NCBI GenBank assembly: GCA_018262775.1
Contig: JADFDU010000006.1
Location: 1 to 64,000 of the forward strand
Origin: Rhodocyclaceae bacterium
GTDB lineage: Bacteria; Pseudomonadota; Gammaproteobacteria; Burkholderiales; Rhodocyclaceae
DNA: 64,000 nucleotides
Reading direction: 5' to 3'
The position numbers and the translations under genes are program-made. The notes beneath the pieces are model-generated. The model worked only from the letters and a program-made list of their open reading frames with translations, was not told where the DNA came from and ran no database searches. This document shows positions 16,205-24,411 of the stretch, one piece after another (the first letter of the stretch is position 1; each line of letters opens with the position of its first letter).

Positions 16205-17386
16205 TTATCCGACCCGCTCCACGAACACCTGCACACGTCCGCCGCAGGCCAGCCCGACTTCCCAGGCACGCTCGTCAGAGACGCCGGATTCGAGCAGGCG
16301 CGGCTGGCCGTCGGCAATGGTGGCCTGCGCCTCGGCGATAACGGCGCCCTCGATGCAGCCGCCGGAAACCGAGCCGACAAAGGCACCGCCCGCCTCCACG
16401 GCAAGATGGCTGCCCTCCGGCCGCGGCGAGGAACCCCAGGTCTTCACCACCGTCGCCAGCGCCACGCTCCTGCCGGCAGTACGCCAGCGGCTCAGTTGGG
16501 CGAAGAGTTCCTCGTCCGTCGCCTGCGGCGCCACATTCCCACTCCCCTCTCCCGCGCGCGGGAGAGGGGCCGGGGGAGAGGGCAAATCAGTGCGCTTGAG
16601 GCGTTTGCCAATTCCCGTGGTTCTGCCGTGTTCCTCGATAGCATCGACCAGCGCAGCAATCCCCTCGCCGCTGGTCGCCACCGTGCGTAGCACCTGCACC
16701 TGCCAGTCACTCCGATGACGCAGACGGACGGCCGTCTTGAGATCGAGCACGGTGCGCTCGGCCTGCGGCAGATCGGCCTTGTTCACCACCAGCAGATCGG
16801 CGATCTCGATGATGCCGGCCTTGATGGCCTGCACATCGTCGCCCAGTCCGGGCGGGCAGATGACGATGTTGCTGTCGCCAAAGTGGCGGATCTCCACTTC
16901 CGACTGACCGGCGCCGACCGTCTCGACGATCACCACGTCGAAGCCGACGGCGTCGAAGACGTCGATGATGCGCCCGGTGTGGCGCGACAGGCCGCCGAGA
17001 TAGCCGCGCGCGGAAACGGAACGGATGAAAACATCGTCGCGGGAGCCGTGCTCGTCCATGCGCAGGCGGTCGCCGAGTATGGAACCGCCGCTGATCGGGC
17101 TGGAGGGGTCGACAGCGACAACAGCGACGCTGCGGCTGCGCTTGGCATATTCGCCCAGCAGTGCATTGATGAGGGTGGATTTGCCGGCTCCCGGCGCTCC
17201 GGTGATGCCGACGATGTGGGCACGACCGCAGCGCGGCGCCAGTTCGGCCATCAAAGCTTCAGCGCCGGGGCGGTCGTTTTCCAGCAGCGTGATGGCCCGC
17301 GCCAACGCAGGACGGGAGCGGTTCAGAATGGCTTCAAGGTCGATTCCCGCACTCGGCTTCATATGAAGTACCGCCAAAGGTTGCAT
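16205..17386 (-). CDS. MeaB/ArgK-type GTPase fused to XdhC/CoxI N-terminal domain
   Basis: A 393-residue fusion. Residues 1-265 are a SIMIBI GTPase of the MeaB/ArgK (LAO/AO ATPase) family: P-loop GITGAPGAGKST (about 60-71), VDPSSPISGGSILGDR, VIVETVGAGQSE and NKADLPQ. Residues 290-393 form an XdhC_CoxI domain with WGSSPRPEGSHLAV and SVSGGCIEGAV. The linker (about 270-285, PPAPLPRAGEG) is encoded by a palindromic repeat. MeaB proteins normally guard B12-dependent mutases, but no mutase is nearby. The XdhC half and location point to Moco-enzyme maturation. Start uncertain: 17386 or 17362. Confidence 0.85.
   Translation of the reverse strand: MQPLAVLHMKPSAGIDLEAILNRSRPALARAITLLENDRPGAEALMAELAPRCGRAHIVGITGAPGAGKSTLINALLGEYAKRSRSVAVVAVDPSSPISGGSILGDRLRMDEHGSRDDVFIRSVSARGYLGGLSRHTGRIIDVFDAVGFDVVIVETVGAGQSEVEIRHFGDSNIVICPPGLGDDVQAIKAGIIEIADLLVVNKADLPQAERTVLDLKTAVRLRHRSDWQVQVLRTVATSGEGIAALVDAIEEHGRTTGIGKRLKRTDLPSPPAPLPRAGEGSGNVAPQATDEELFAQLSRWRTAGRSVALATVVKTWGSSPRPEGSHLAVEAGGAFVGSVSGGCIEGAVIAEAQATIADGQPRLLESGVSDERAWEVGLACGGRVQVFVERVG
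16544..16583. repeat. palindromic repeat, family B, inside a coding sequence
   Basis: A perfect 26-base palindrome (CCCCTCTCCCGCG and its complement, 16544-16569) is followed by a second partial GGGGGAGAGGG arm. It is read in frame as the PPAPLPRAGEG linker of the GTPase-XdhC fusion. The same unit occurs between genes at 18521-18614. Confidence 0.85.
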
Positions 17387-17424
17387 GCATTATTCTGCAT
17401 TTATGGTTTTATTGATGCAGTACG

Positions 17425-17454
17425 TTGCAGTTTTAAATCGTATCATGCTATAAA
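17425..17454 (+). promoter_or_regulatory. sigma-70-type promoter for the three-gene unit
   Basis: TTGCAG (17425-17430), an 18-base spacer and TATAAA (17449-17454) precede the first small gene by about 35 bases. This 100-base divergent region, AT-rich by local standards, must also hold the promoter of the GTPase-XdhC gene on the other strand. Confidence 0.55.
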
Positions 17455-17488
17455 TTGATTCGTATCCCGACACGGCAGCGTGGCTTTC

Positions 17489-17875
17489 ATGGAAGACGGA
17501 TTTCTCGATTGTGCAGCTTGGCAATCCATGCTCGATCGCGAGGGCATGCCCGCATCGAGCGCCTCCATCGGCTTGCTGCGGCGAGACGATTTCACCGCAC
17601 GTTGCGGTACCCTGCTTGTGTGGTGTAGCGACACCACAGGCTACCGCGCTGTACTGCGCGAGTATAACGGACGGGCAAGCGAGGATGTGGCCGTGTTGCT
17701 GGTGGCCGATGCTGACGCACTGACGGCCCTGCGCGAGGAGGGATGGGCGCCCCTGCCGGGACTGATCCGGCAAGGACGGCTGCATCCCTACATGCTGAAA
17801 ACCATGGACGAACTGGAAGCGGCCGGACTGGCCGAGTTCGTCGAAGACCTTGGACTGGTGTTCCCCAAGCACTGA
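17489..17875 (+). CDS. unrecognised small protein A of a three-gene unit
   Basis: A 128-residue soluble acidic protein with no family I recognise. It is paralogous to the next gene product: both begin with an AAWQSML/ADWQAML motif, contain VAVLLVADADALTALRE/VDLLFVADSEAMAILRD, and end with DELEAAGLAEFVEDLGLVF or its equivalent. The ATG at 17489 is preferred; a GTG at 17480 is possible. It overlaps the next gene at TGATG and lies divergent to the GTPase-XdhC gene, so a link to Moco-enzyme maturation or to its substrate pathway is plausible but unproved. Confidence 0.7.
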   Translation: MEDGFLDCAAWQSMLDREGMPASSASIGLLRRDDFTARCGTLLVWCSDTTGYRAVLREYNGRASEDVAVLLVADADALTALREEGWAPLPGLIRQGRLHPYMLKTMDELEAAGLAEFVEDLGLVFPKH

Positions 17876-18342
17876 TGACTGTTGCAACTGAAAGCCTCTT
17901 CGGCGAAGTAGCGGACTGGCAGGCCATGCTGGTTCGCCACGACGAGTTGTTCACCGAGATGGTGCCCGGCTCGAGCGTGGCCATCGTGCCGAGGGACGGT
18001 TCCGGCATCCAGCCTGGCAAGCACGTCGCCGGCCTCATGGCCGCCGACGGCGCCGGCGAGATGCTGCGCTGGGAAGTCACGCCGAACGGCATGCGCGCCG
18101 CGCTCGCACCCTATCGCGGCTTCCAGGAGGCGAAGGTGGACCTGCTCTTCGTTGCCGACAGCGAGGCGATGGCAATACTGCGCGACAACATCGGCGACGA
18201 CACGTTGTCGCTGATGAAGCGGCAGATCCGCACCGGCAACATCATGTTCTTCGTCATGCGCACGAAATACGAGTTGCAGGACGCGGGCTACGAAGAATTC
18301 CTCGACACGCTCGGCCTGGCCTTCCTGGGAGCCTGCCGATGA
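17875..18342 (+). CDS. unrecognised small protein B, paralogue of protein A
   Basis: A 155-residue protein sharing three blocks with the preceding product (ADWQAML; VDLLFVADSEAMAILRD; YELQDAGYEEFLDTLGLAF). It has an additional central segment (PGKHVAGLMAADGAGEMLRW). The start codon overlaps the upstream stop (TGATG) and the stop overlaps the next start (ATGA), which implies translational coupling and a complex or fixed stoichiometry. No signal peptide, membrane segment or catalytic motif is apparent. Confidence 0.72.
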   Translation: MTVATESLFGEVADWQAMLVRHDELFTEMVPGSSVAIVPRDGSGIQPGKHVAGLMAADGAGEMLRWEVTPNGMRAALAPYRGFQEAKVDLLFVADSEAMAILRDNIGDDTLSLMKRQIRTGNIMFFVMRTKYELQDAGYEEFLDTLGLAFLGACR

Positions 18343-18518
18343 TCTTCACCAACCCATCCGGCGCCCCGGAACTGGCCTGCGAGCAGTGCGGCTGCCGCTG
18401 GTTCGACCGCATGACCAACACCTGCTACGAGTGCGGCACCGAGGTCACGGCGCAGATGCAGATCGAATTCGAACAGGCGCTGAAGGATTTCCAGGCGAAG
18501 AAGCAGGAGCAGAATTAA
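18339..18518 (+). CDS. small zinc-ribbon protein
   Basis: A 59-residue protein with two cysteine pairs, CEQCGC near residue 14 and CYECG near residue 30, forming a zinc-ribbon knuckle. A helical acidic/lysine tail follows (QIEFEQALKDFQAKKQEQN). The start overlaps the upstream stop by 4 bases. Zinc ribbons of this size often serve as protein-protein or nucleic-acid adaptors. With proteins A and B it makes a translationally coupled triad of unknown role. Confidence 0.72.
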   Translation: MIFTNPSGAPELACEQCGCRWFDRMTNTCYECGTEVTAQMQIEFEQALKDFQAKKQEQN

Positions 18519-18520
18519 CA

Positions 18521-18614
18521 CTCCCTCTCCCGCTGGCGGGAGAGGGTTGGGGTGAGGGTGGAATCGGCAAAATACCCCTCACCCTAGCCCTCTCCCCGCA
18601 AGCGGGGAGAGGGG
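18521..18614. repeat. pair of palindromic repeats, family B
   Basis: Two hairpins in tandem: CCCTCTCCCGC/GCGGGAGAGGG (18523-18546, loop TG) and CCCTCTCCCCGC/GCGGGGAGAGGG (18588-18613). They are joined by GGTTGGGGTGAGGG and its counterpart CCCTCACCCTAGCC. They lie 3 bases after the zinc-ribbon stop and before the SDR gene, and could act as a terminator or mRNA stabiliser. Confidence 0.8.
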
Positions 18615-18656
18615 ACTGAGCGTAAAGCGGAGAGAAGCCTTGAGGGGAAACACGCA

Positions 18657-19403
18657 ATGCTGTTGAAGGACAAGATCGCAATCGTCACCGGCGCCGGCCA
18701 GGGCATCGGCGCCGCCATCGCCCGGGCCTACGCCAAAGAGGGCGCCAAAGTGGCGGTGGTCGACATGAACGCCAAGGCCGCCGATGAAGTCGCCGCTGCC
18801 ATCCGCCAAGACGGCGGCGAAGCGAAAGGCTTCGCCTGCAATGTCGCCGAGCGCGCCTCGGTCGACAAGATGGTGGCCGACGTCACCGCCGCATGGGGCC
18901 GCGTCGACATCCTGGTGAACAACGCCGGCATCACGCGCACCGCCATGCTGCACAAGATGACGCCGGAACAATGGCATCAAGTCATCGACGTACACATGAA
19001 CGGCAGCTTCTACTGCCTGCAGGCGGTGGTAAACGGCATGATCGAGCGCAAGTTCGGCCGCATCATCAACGTCACCTCGGCCGCCGGCATGCTTGGCACC
19101 ATCGGCCAGATCAACTACAGCGCCGCCAAGGCCGCCATCGCCGGCATCACCAAGTCGGGCGCGAAGGAACTCGGCCGCCACGGCATCACCGTGAACGCCA
19201 TCGCCCCGGGCGCCGCCACGCCGATGACCGAAGTGATCCGTACCGACGAGCGCTTCAAGGACAAGTACCTCGAGCGCATCCCGCTCGGCCGCTGGGCCGA
19301 ACCGCATGAGGTGGCGCCCGCCTTCGTCTTCCTCGCCTCGGACGGGGCGAGCTACATCACCGGACAGATCCTCGCCGTCGACGGCGGACTGACTATTCGC
19401 TAA
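18657..19403 (+). CDS. FabG-like short-chain dehydrogenase/reductase
   Basis: A 248-residue classical SDR. It has the TGAGQGIG cofactor motif, NNAG, catalytic Ser in VTSAAGM, YSAAK (Tyr/Lys) and the C-terminal [11 protein letters not shown]. An Asp after the second strand (VVDMNAKA) suggests NAD(H) rather than NADP(H). It is 26 bases upstream of glutaryl-CoA dehydrogenase on the same strand and is likely a 3-hydroxyacyl-CoA dehydrogenase of the same acyl-CoA route. GAGGGG precedes the start. Confidence 0.88.
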   Translation: MLLKDKIAIVTGAGQGIGAAIARAYAKEGAKVAVVDMNAKAADEVAAAIRQDGGEAKGFACNVAERASVDKMVADVTAAWGRVDILVNNAGITRTAMLHKMTPEQWHQVIDVHMNGSFYCLQAVVNGMIERKFGRIINVTSAAGMLGTIGQINYSAAKAAIAGITKSGAKELGRHGITVNAIAPGAATPMTEVIRTDERFKDKYLERIPLGRWAEPHEVAPAFVFLASDGASYITGQILAVDGGLTIR

Positions 19404-19429
19404 TCATTTATTTGGAAACGGGAACCGCC

Positions 19430-20623
19430 ATGAACAAACCGACCGAGAAATTCAAAGCCGCCTTCAAGTGGGACGACCCCTTCCTGCTGGACGAGCAGCT
19501 CAGCGAGGAAGAGCGCATGGTGCGCGACACCGCCTATGCCTATTCCCAGGAAAAGCTGCAGCCGCGCGTGCGCGAGGCTTTCGAGAAGGAGCACACCGAC
19601 ATCGCCATCTTCCGCGAGATGGGTGATCTCGGCCTGCTCGGCTGCACCATCGAGGGCTACGGCTGCGCCGGCCTCAATTACGTTTCCTACGGCCTCATCG
19701 CCCGCGAGGTCGAGCGCGTCGACTCCGGCTACCGTTCCATGATGAGCGTGCAGTCTTCGCTCGTCATGCACCCGATCAACGCCTACGGCACCGACGCGCA
19801 ACGGGAAAAGTACCTGCCCAAGCTCGCCACCGGCGAATGGATCGGCTGCTTCGGCCTGACCGAGCCGAACCACGGCTCCGACCCCGGCAGCATGATCACC
19901 CGCGCCAAGAAAGTGCCCGGCGGCTACTCGATTTCCGGCGCCAAGATGTGGATCACCAACTCGCCCTTCGCCGACGTCTTCATCGTCTGGGCCAAGACCG
20001 AGGACAACGTGATCCGCGGCTTCATCCTGGAAAAGGGCATGAAAGGCCTCTCCGCGCCGAAGATCGAAGGCAAGCTCAGCCTGCGCGCCTCCACCACCGG
20101 CGAGATCGTCATGGACGAAGTGTTCGTGCCGGACGAAAACTGGCTGCCCAACGTGCAGGGCCTCGGCGGCCCCTTCGGCTGCCTCAACAACGCCCGCTAC
20201 GGCATCGCCTGGGGCGCGCTTGGCGCGGCGGAATACTGCTGGCAGGCCGCGCGCCAGTACACCCTCGACCGCAAGCAGTTCGGCCGCCCCCTCGCCGCCA
20301 CCCAGCTCGTGCAGACCAAGCTCGCCAACATGCAGACCGAGATCACCCTCGGCCTGCAGGCCTGCCTGCGCGTCGGCCGCCTCAAGGACGAGGGCAAGTG
20401 GACGCCGGAGATGATTTCCCTGATCAAGCGCAATTCCTGCGGCAAGAGCCTCGACATCGCCCGCATGGCGCGCGACATGCACGGCGGCAACGGCATCTCG
20501 GGCGAATACCACGTCATCCGCCACATGGTGAACCTGGAGACGGTGAACACCTACGAAGGCACGTATGACGTCCACGGCCTCATCCTCGGCCGCGCGCAGA
20601 CGGGAATCCAGGCATTTTCCTGA
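19430..20623 (+). CDS. gcdH: glutaryl-CoA dehydrogenase
   Basis: A 397-residue acyl-CoA dehydrogenase of the GcdH branch. It oxidises and decarboxylates glutaryl-CoA to crotonyl-CoA with FAD. Family markers are [39 protein letters not shown] and the C-terminal [17 protein letters not shown] with the catalytic glutamate. Glutaryl-CoA comes from lysine degradation and from anaerobic benzoyl-CoA breakdown. The ATG at 19430 is preferred to the TTG 18 bases earlier. A repeat and a strong terminator follow. Confidence 0.93.
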   Translation: MNKPTEKFKAAFKWDDPFLLDEQLSEEERMVRDTAYAYSQEKLQPRVREAFEKEHTDIAIFREMGDLGLLGCTIEGYGCAGLNYVSYGLIAREVERVDSGYRSMMSVQSSLVMHPINAYGTDAQREKYLPKLATGEWIGCFGLTEPNHGSDPGSMITRAKKVPGGYSISGAKMWITNSPFADVFIVWAKTEDNVIRGFILEKGMKGLSAPKIEGKLSLRASTTGEIVMDEVFVPDENWLPNVQGLGGPFGCLNNARYGIAWGALGAAEYCWQAARQYTLDRKQFGRPLAATQLVQTKLANMQTEITLGLQACLRVGRLKDEGKWTPEMISLIKRNSCGKSLDIARMARDMHGGNGISGEYHVIRHMVNLETVNTYEGTYDVHGLILGRAQTGIQAFS

Positions 20624-20633
20624 ACCCCCTCGC

Positions 20634-20660
20634 CGTCATTCCCGCAAAAGCGGGAATCCA
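20634..20660. repeat. palindromic repeat, family A, short form
   Basis: CGTCATTCCCGC-AAAA-GCGGGAATCCA: a minimal hairpin of the ATTCCCGC/GCGGGAAT type, immediately after gcdH. It lacks the long arms of the 1114 copy. Confidence 0.75.
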
Positions 20661-20662
20661 CC

Positions 20663-20695
20663 AAAAAAGCCGGCACCAGCCGGCTTTTTCTTTTC
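20663..20695 (+). terminator. intrinsic terminator after gcdH
   Basis: A GCCGGC stem with an ACCA loop is flanked by AAAAAA on the left and TTTTTCTTTT on the right, so it can act in both directions. It ends the SDR-gcdH transcript. Confidence 0.85.
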
Positions 20696-20773
20696 CAGGC
20701 AAAAGTCAGCCCCCGCGACACGGCGCAGTAGCCGCGCTATTCTTCCAATCTAGATCAAAAAACGAATCCTCTC

Positions 20774-20827
20774 ATGAGGAACGCTCGTGGCGACACCTTC
20801 AACGTCGAGATTACGGATTACCATTAG
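20774..20827 (+). pseudogene. vestigial HigB toxin, C-terminal 17 codons
   Basis: The short frame ATG...TAG encodes MRNARGDTFNVEITDYH. This matches the invariant C-terminal strand of HigB toxins (ending in VEIVDYH) and sits directly before a higA gene, as the toxin's 3' end would. No in-frame similarity to the rest of HigB lies upstream. The toxin gene appears to have been deleted, leaving its tail. Confidence 0.65.
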
Positions 20828-20835
20828 GAGGCTAT

Positions 20836-21183
20836 ATGGCCATCAAGCGCGAAGAATTGAAAGGAATGAATTTCCAGAATGTGGCCACTGGCCGCCGCCT
20901 GGCGCCGGTGCATCCCGGCGAAGTACTGATGAAGGACTTCATCGAACCGATGGAACTCACCCGCTACAAGGTCGCCAAGCTTGCCGGCGTGCAGCAGCGT
21001 CGCATTGACGAGATTTGCGCCGGCCAGCGCGGCATCACGGCCGATACGGCGTTACGCCTTGCCAGGCTTTTCGGCACCGATGCGCAGTTCTGGGTCAACC
21101 TTCAGGCGCAGTACGATCTGGAAACGACCGAAAGGGAGATGCGCAAGCGCATCGAGCAGGAAGTCACGCCCCTCGCCGCCTAG
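20836..21183 (+). CDS. higA: HigA-family antitoxin, orphan
   Basis: A 115-residue HigA/VapI-type helix-turn-helix protein. The HigA entry motif PVHPGEVLMKDFIEPM (about 24-40) is followed by the HTH (TRYKVAKLAGVQQRRIDEI) and the conserved LARLFGTDAQFWVNLQAQYDL. TAGGAGG lies 6-9 bases upstream. Only a remnant of the HigB gene precedes it, so it can no longer neutralise a local toxin; it may act as a stand-alone regulator or as an antidote to incoming toxins. Confidence 0.88.
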   Translation: MAIKREELKGMNFQNVATGRRLAPVHPGEVLMKDFIEPMELTRYKVAKLAGVQQRRIDEICAGQRGITADTALRLARLFGTDAQFWVNLQAQYDLETTEREMRKRIEQEVTPLAA

Positions 21184-21341
21184 CTGCCTAGCTGCGGGGA
21201 TTGTGAGCGTCTCGCCTTACGGCGATCCACTCATCCCTCGCGCTGCGAGGTACCGCCCTGCGGGCGTCCTGCGCACTCCTCCCACTGGTCGGAGCGCTGG
21301 TCGAACCGTGGGGTTCTACTGCACCCGCAGGAAGACCAAAC

Positions 21342-21370
21342 AAAAAAGCCACCGCTCAGGCGGTGGCTTT
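21342..21370 (-). terminator. terminator of the tRNA operon
   Basis: Read on the minus strand, AAAGCCACCGC and GCGGTGGCTTT pair around a CTGA loop and are followed by T residues. It lies just downstream of tRNA-Glu. Confidence 0.85.
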
Positions 21371-21376
21371 GTTGTT

Positions 21377-21452
21377 TGGCGTCCCCACGGGGATTCGAAC
21401 CCCGGTTACCGCCGTGAAAGGGCGATGTCCTAGGCCTCTAGACGATGGGGAC
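21377..21452 (-). tRNA. tRNA-Glu (anticodon TTC)
   Basis: 76 bases including an encoded CCA. The acceptor stem GTCCCCA pairs with TGGGGAC, the anticodon loop contains CTTTCAC with TTC at the anticodon, and the T arm carries GGTTCGAATCC. It is the second gene of a tRNA-Ala/tRNA-Glu transcript. Confidence 0.96.
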
Positions 21453-21484
21453 CCGAGGTGCTGCTTCGAAGTCGTTGTGTCTTG

Positions 21485-21560
<76 letters not shown>

Positions 21561-21574
21561 ACAGAGGAGCGCGA

Positions 21575-21603
21575 ATTATACGTAGCGCCCACGCCCTTGT
21601 AAA
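21575..21603 (-). promoter_or_regulatory. promoter of the tRNA-Ala/tRNA-Glu operon
   Basis: On the minus strand TTTACA (21603-21598), exactly 17 bases and TATAAT (21580-21575) form a near-consensus sigma-70 promoter. The predicted start lies a few bases upstream of tRNA-Ala. Confidence 0.85.
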
Positions 21604-21617
21604 CCCTAAAAAGCTGC

Positions 21618-23027
21618 TTAAAGCACCTTGCCCGGATTCATCAGGCCATGCGGGTCGAGGGCCTGCTTGATGGCGCGCATGAGGTCCATTTCCACGGCAC
21701 TCTTGTAGCGCAGGATCTCGCCGCGCTTGAGCTGTCCCAGACCGTGCTCGGCGGAAATCGAGCCGCCCAGCCCGGCAACGATGTCATGCACGATGCGATT
21801 GACTTCCGGCGTCTGCGCGATGAACTCGGCATTGGCGGCCGCCTCCGGCCGCGACAGGTTGTAATGCAGGTTGCCATCGCCGAGGTGGCCAAAGGTGACG
21901 ATGCGCACGGCGGGAAAGGCACGCTTCAACTCAGCATCGGCGCGGGCGATGAATTCGGCGATACGCGACACTGGCACGGCGATGTCGTGCTTGATGCTGA
22001 TGCCCTCGATGCGCTGCGCCTCGGAGATGTTCTCGCGCAGGTGCCAGAAGGCGCGCTGCTGCGTCAGGTCCTGTGTCACCGCGACGTCCGCCACCCCGCC
22101 CGCCTCGATTTCCGCGCCGAGGATCGCCTCCAGCATGCCGGCCAGGTCGACATCCACCAATGTGTCGGTGAGTTCGGCGAGCACGTACCAGGGCGAGGTG
22201 GCGGCCAGCGGATCGCGCGACTCGGGAATGTGCCTGAGCACCAGTTCCAGCGCCGGCCGGGCGACGATCTCGAAGCCGGTGACGCGCTCGCCGCAGGCGC
22301 CGCGCAAGCGCGACAGCAGCTCGACGGCCGATGCGGGATCTCGCAGCGCCAGCCAGGCGGTGGCGGTCTGCCGCGGGCGGGGAAAGAGTTTGAGCACCGC
22401 CGCGGTGATGATGCCCAGCGTGCCTTCTGCACCGATGAAGAGGTGCTTGAGGTCGTAACCGGTGTTGTCCTTGCGCAATCCGCGCAGGCCGTGCCAGATG
22501 CGCCCGTCGGGGAGCACGGCCTCGATGCCCAGCGTCAGCTCGCGCATGTTGCCGTAGCGCAGCACGGCTGTGCCGCCGGCGTTGGTGGACAGGTTGCCGC
22601 CGATCTCGCAGCTGCCCTCGGACGCCAGCGAGAGCGGAAACAGCCGCTCAGCCTGCTCCGCCGCCGCCTGCACTTCGGCCAGCAGGCAGCCGGCTTCGGC
22701 AGTGAGTGTGTTGTTGGCGGCATCGATCTCGCGAATGCGCTTCATGCGCGACAGGTTGATGACCACCTCATGGCCGTCGAGATGCGGCGTCGCACCGCCG
22801 ACCAGCCCGGTGTTGCCGCCCTGCGGCACCATGGGGATGCGCTCCCCGGCGCAGAGCGCGACGACGGCAGCGACCTCCTCCGTCGAGGCGGGTTTGACGA
22901 CGCAGCGCGCGCGGCCCGCGTAGCGGCCGCGCCAGTCGGTGAGATGGGCGTCCGCGTCGCTGCTGGTCAGCACGGCGGCTTCGCCGACGATGGCGACAAG
23001 GCGGCGGTTGAAAGCCTCTACGCTCAT
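21618..23027 (-). CDS. FAD-linked 2-hydroxyacid dehydrogenase, GlcD/D2HGDH type
   Basis: A 469-residue FAD-binding PCMH-type oxidoreductase. The flavin-binding half has [17 protein letters not shown] and [18 protein letters not shown]; the C-terminal half carries [13 protein letters not shown] and the end motif [15 protein letters not shown]...[12 protein letters not shown]. The family oxidises D-2-hydroxyglutarate, D-lactate or glycolate. It overlaps rimO by 4 bases at ATGA. Substrate cannot be fixed from sequence, but the single-gene context fits D-2-hydroxyglutarate or D-lactate better than multi-subunit glycolate oxidase. Confidence 0.88.
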   Translation of the reverse strand: MSVEAFNRRLVAIVGEAAVLTSSDADAHLTDWRGRYAGRARCVVKPASTEEVAAVVALCAGERIPMVPQGGNTGLVGGATPHLDGHEVVINLSRMKRIREIDAANNTLTAEAGCLLAEVQAAAEQAERLFPLSLASEGSCEIGGNLSTNAGGTAVLRYGNMRELTLGIEAVLPDGRIWHGLRGLRKDNTGYDLKHLFIGAEGTLGIITAAVLKLFPRPRQTATAWLALRDPASAVELLSRLRGACGERVTGFEIVARPALELVLRHIPESRDPLAATSPWYVLAELTDTLVDVDLAGMLEAILGAEIEAGGVADVAVTQDLTQQRAFWHLRENISEAQRIEGISIKHDIAVPVSRIAEFIARADAELKRAFPAVRIVTFGHLGDGNLHYNLSRPEAAANAEFIAQTPEVNRIVHDIVAGLGGSISAEHGLGQLKRGEILRYKSAVEMDLMRAIKQALDPHGLMNPGKVL

Positions 23028-24358
23028 GCTTCGACCACTTCCGCGTAAAGGTCATGCACATCGCAGTCAGTGACGCGGACGCGGGCAAACTCGCCCACCT
23101 CAAGCTGCCCGCCGTCCGGGATATGAACCAAGCCGTCGATTTCCGGCGCATCAGCCTGGCTGCGCGCCACCGCGCCCTCTTCATCCACCTCCTCGACCAG
23201 TACCTCGATTTCGCGGTCGATCTTGCGCTCCAGGCGCTGCGTGCTGATGTCCTCCTGCAGTTCCATCAGGCGCTGGCGGCGTTCCTCGCGCAGTGCTTCC
23301 GGCACCGCATCGGGCAGCTTGTTGGCTTCGGCCCCATCGACCGGCGAATAGGCGAAGGCGCCGACGCGATCGAGCTGGGCTTCTTCGAGGAATTGCAGAA
23401 GCGCCTCGAAATCGGCTTCGGTCTCACCGGGGAAGCCGGTGATGAAGGTGCTGCGGATAGTCAGTTCCGGGCAGACGGCGCGCCACGCGCGCACGCGCGC
23501 CAGCACGTTCTCGGCGCTGGCCGGTCGCTTCATCAGCTTGAGGATGCGCGGGCTGGCGTGCTGGAAGGGCACATCGAGGTAGGGCAGGATCTTGCCCTCG
23601 GCCATGAGCGGAATCAGGTCGTCAACGCTGGGATAGGGATAGACATAGTGCAGGCGCACCCAGATGCCGAGTTCGCCGAGAGCCTTCGCCAGATCGAGCA
23701 GGCGCGTCTTCACCGGCTTGCCGCCCCAGAAGCCGGTGCGGTACTTGACGTCGACGCCGTAGGCGCTGGTGTCCTGCGAGACGATGAGCAACTCTTTCAC
23801 GCCGGCGGCGACGAGGTTTTCCGCCTCGCGCATGATGTCGCTGATGGGCCGGCTGACGAGATCGCCGCGCAGCGAGGGAATGATGCAGAAGGTGCAGCGA
23901 TGATTGCAGCCTTCGGAGATTTTCAGGTAGGCATAGTGCCGCGGCGTCAGTTTGACTCCTTGCGGCGGCACCAGATCTTCAAAAGGATCGTGCGGCCTGG
24001 GCAGATGCCGGTGCACTTCCTGCATGACCTGCTCCGTGGCGTGCGGACCAGTGACGGCCAGCACCTGCGGATGAGCAGCCAGCACCACATCTTCCTTGGC
24101 GCCGAGGCAGCCGGTGACGATGACGCGGCCGTTTTCCGCCAGCGCCTCGCCGATGGCGTCGAGCGACTCGGCGACGGCGGCGTCGATGAAGCCGCAGGTA
24201 TTCACGACAACGAGGTCGGCCCCGCCGTACTCGGGCACGATGTCGTAGCCTTCGGTGCGCAGGCGCGTCAGGATCTGCTCGGAATCGACGAGGGCTTTGG
24301 GGCAGCCGAGGGAGACGAAGCCGACCTTCGGTTGTGCGGCGGATTTCTTGCGTGGCAT
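23024..24358 (-). CDS. rimO: ribosomal protein S12 methylthiotransferase RimO
   Basis: A 444-residue radical-SAM methylthiotransferase. The N-terminal UPF0004 domain has [15 protein letters not shown] with cluster cysteines (also NTCGF and VTGCLGA). The radical-SAM core has [15 protein letters not shown] and the C-terminal TRAM domain ends the chain. It adds a methylthio group to Asp of S12. The start at 24358 (MPRKKS) is chosen as the last ATG before the conserved region; the frame is open into phaR. The PHA gene phaR lies 53 bases upstream. Confidence 0.94.
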   Translation of the reverse strand: MPRKKSAAQPKVGFVSLGCPKALVDSEQILTRLRTEGYDIVPEYGGADLVVVNTCGFIDAAVAESLDAIGEALAENGRVIVTGCLGAKEDVVLAAHPQVLAVTGPHATEQVMQEVHRHLPRPHDPFEDLVPPQGVKLTPRHYAYLKISEGCNHRCTFCIIPSLRGDLVSRPISDIMREAENLVAAGVKELLIVSQDTSAYGVDVKYRTGFWGGKPVKTRLLDLAKALGELGIWVRLHYVYPYPSVDDLIPLMAEGKILPYLDVPFQHASPRILKLMKRPASAENVLARVRAWRAVCPELTIRSTFITGFPGETEADFEALLQFLEEAQLDRVGAFAYSPVDGAEANKLPDAVPEALREERRQRLMELQEDISTQRLERKIDREIEVLVEEVDEEGAVARSQADAPEIDGLVHIPDGGQLEVGEFARVRVTDCDVHDLYAEVVEA

Positions 24359-24411
24359 GCGTAGGGATCGACGTGCGGCGGGGGGTGTGGCCTGGGCCGC
24401 GGGCGCTGCGC

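Noticed and set aside
23054-24364. 436-residue plus-strand frame opposite rimO
   Set aside because: Shadow frame; rimO on the other strand has all radical-SAM and TRAM motifs.
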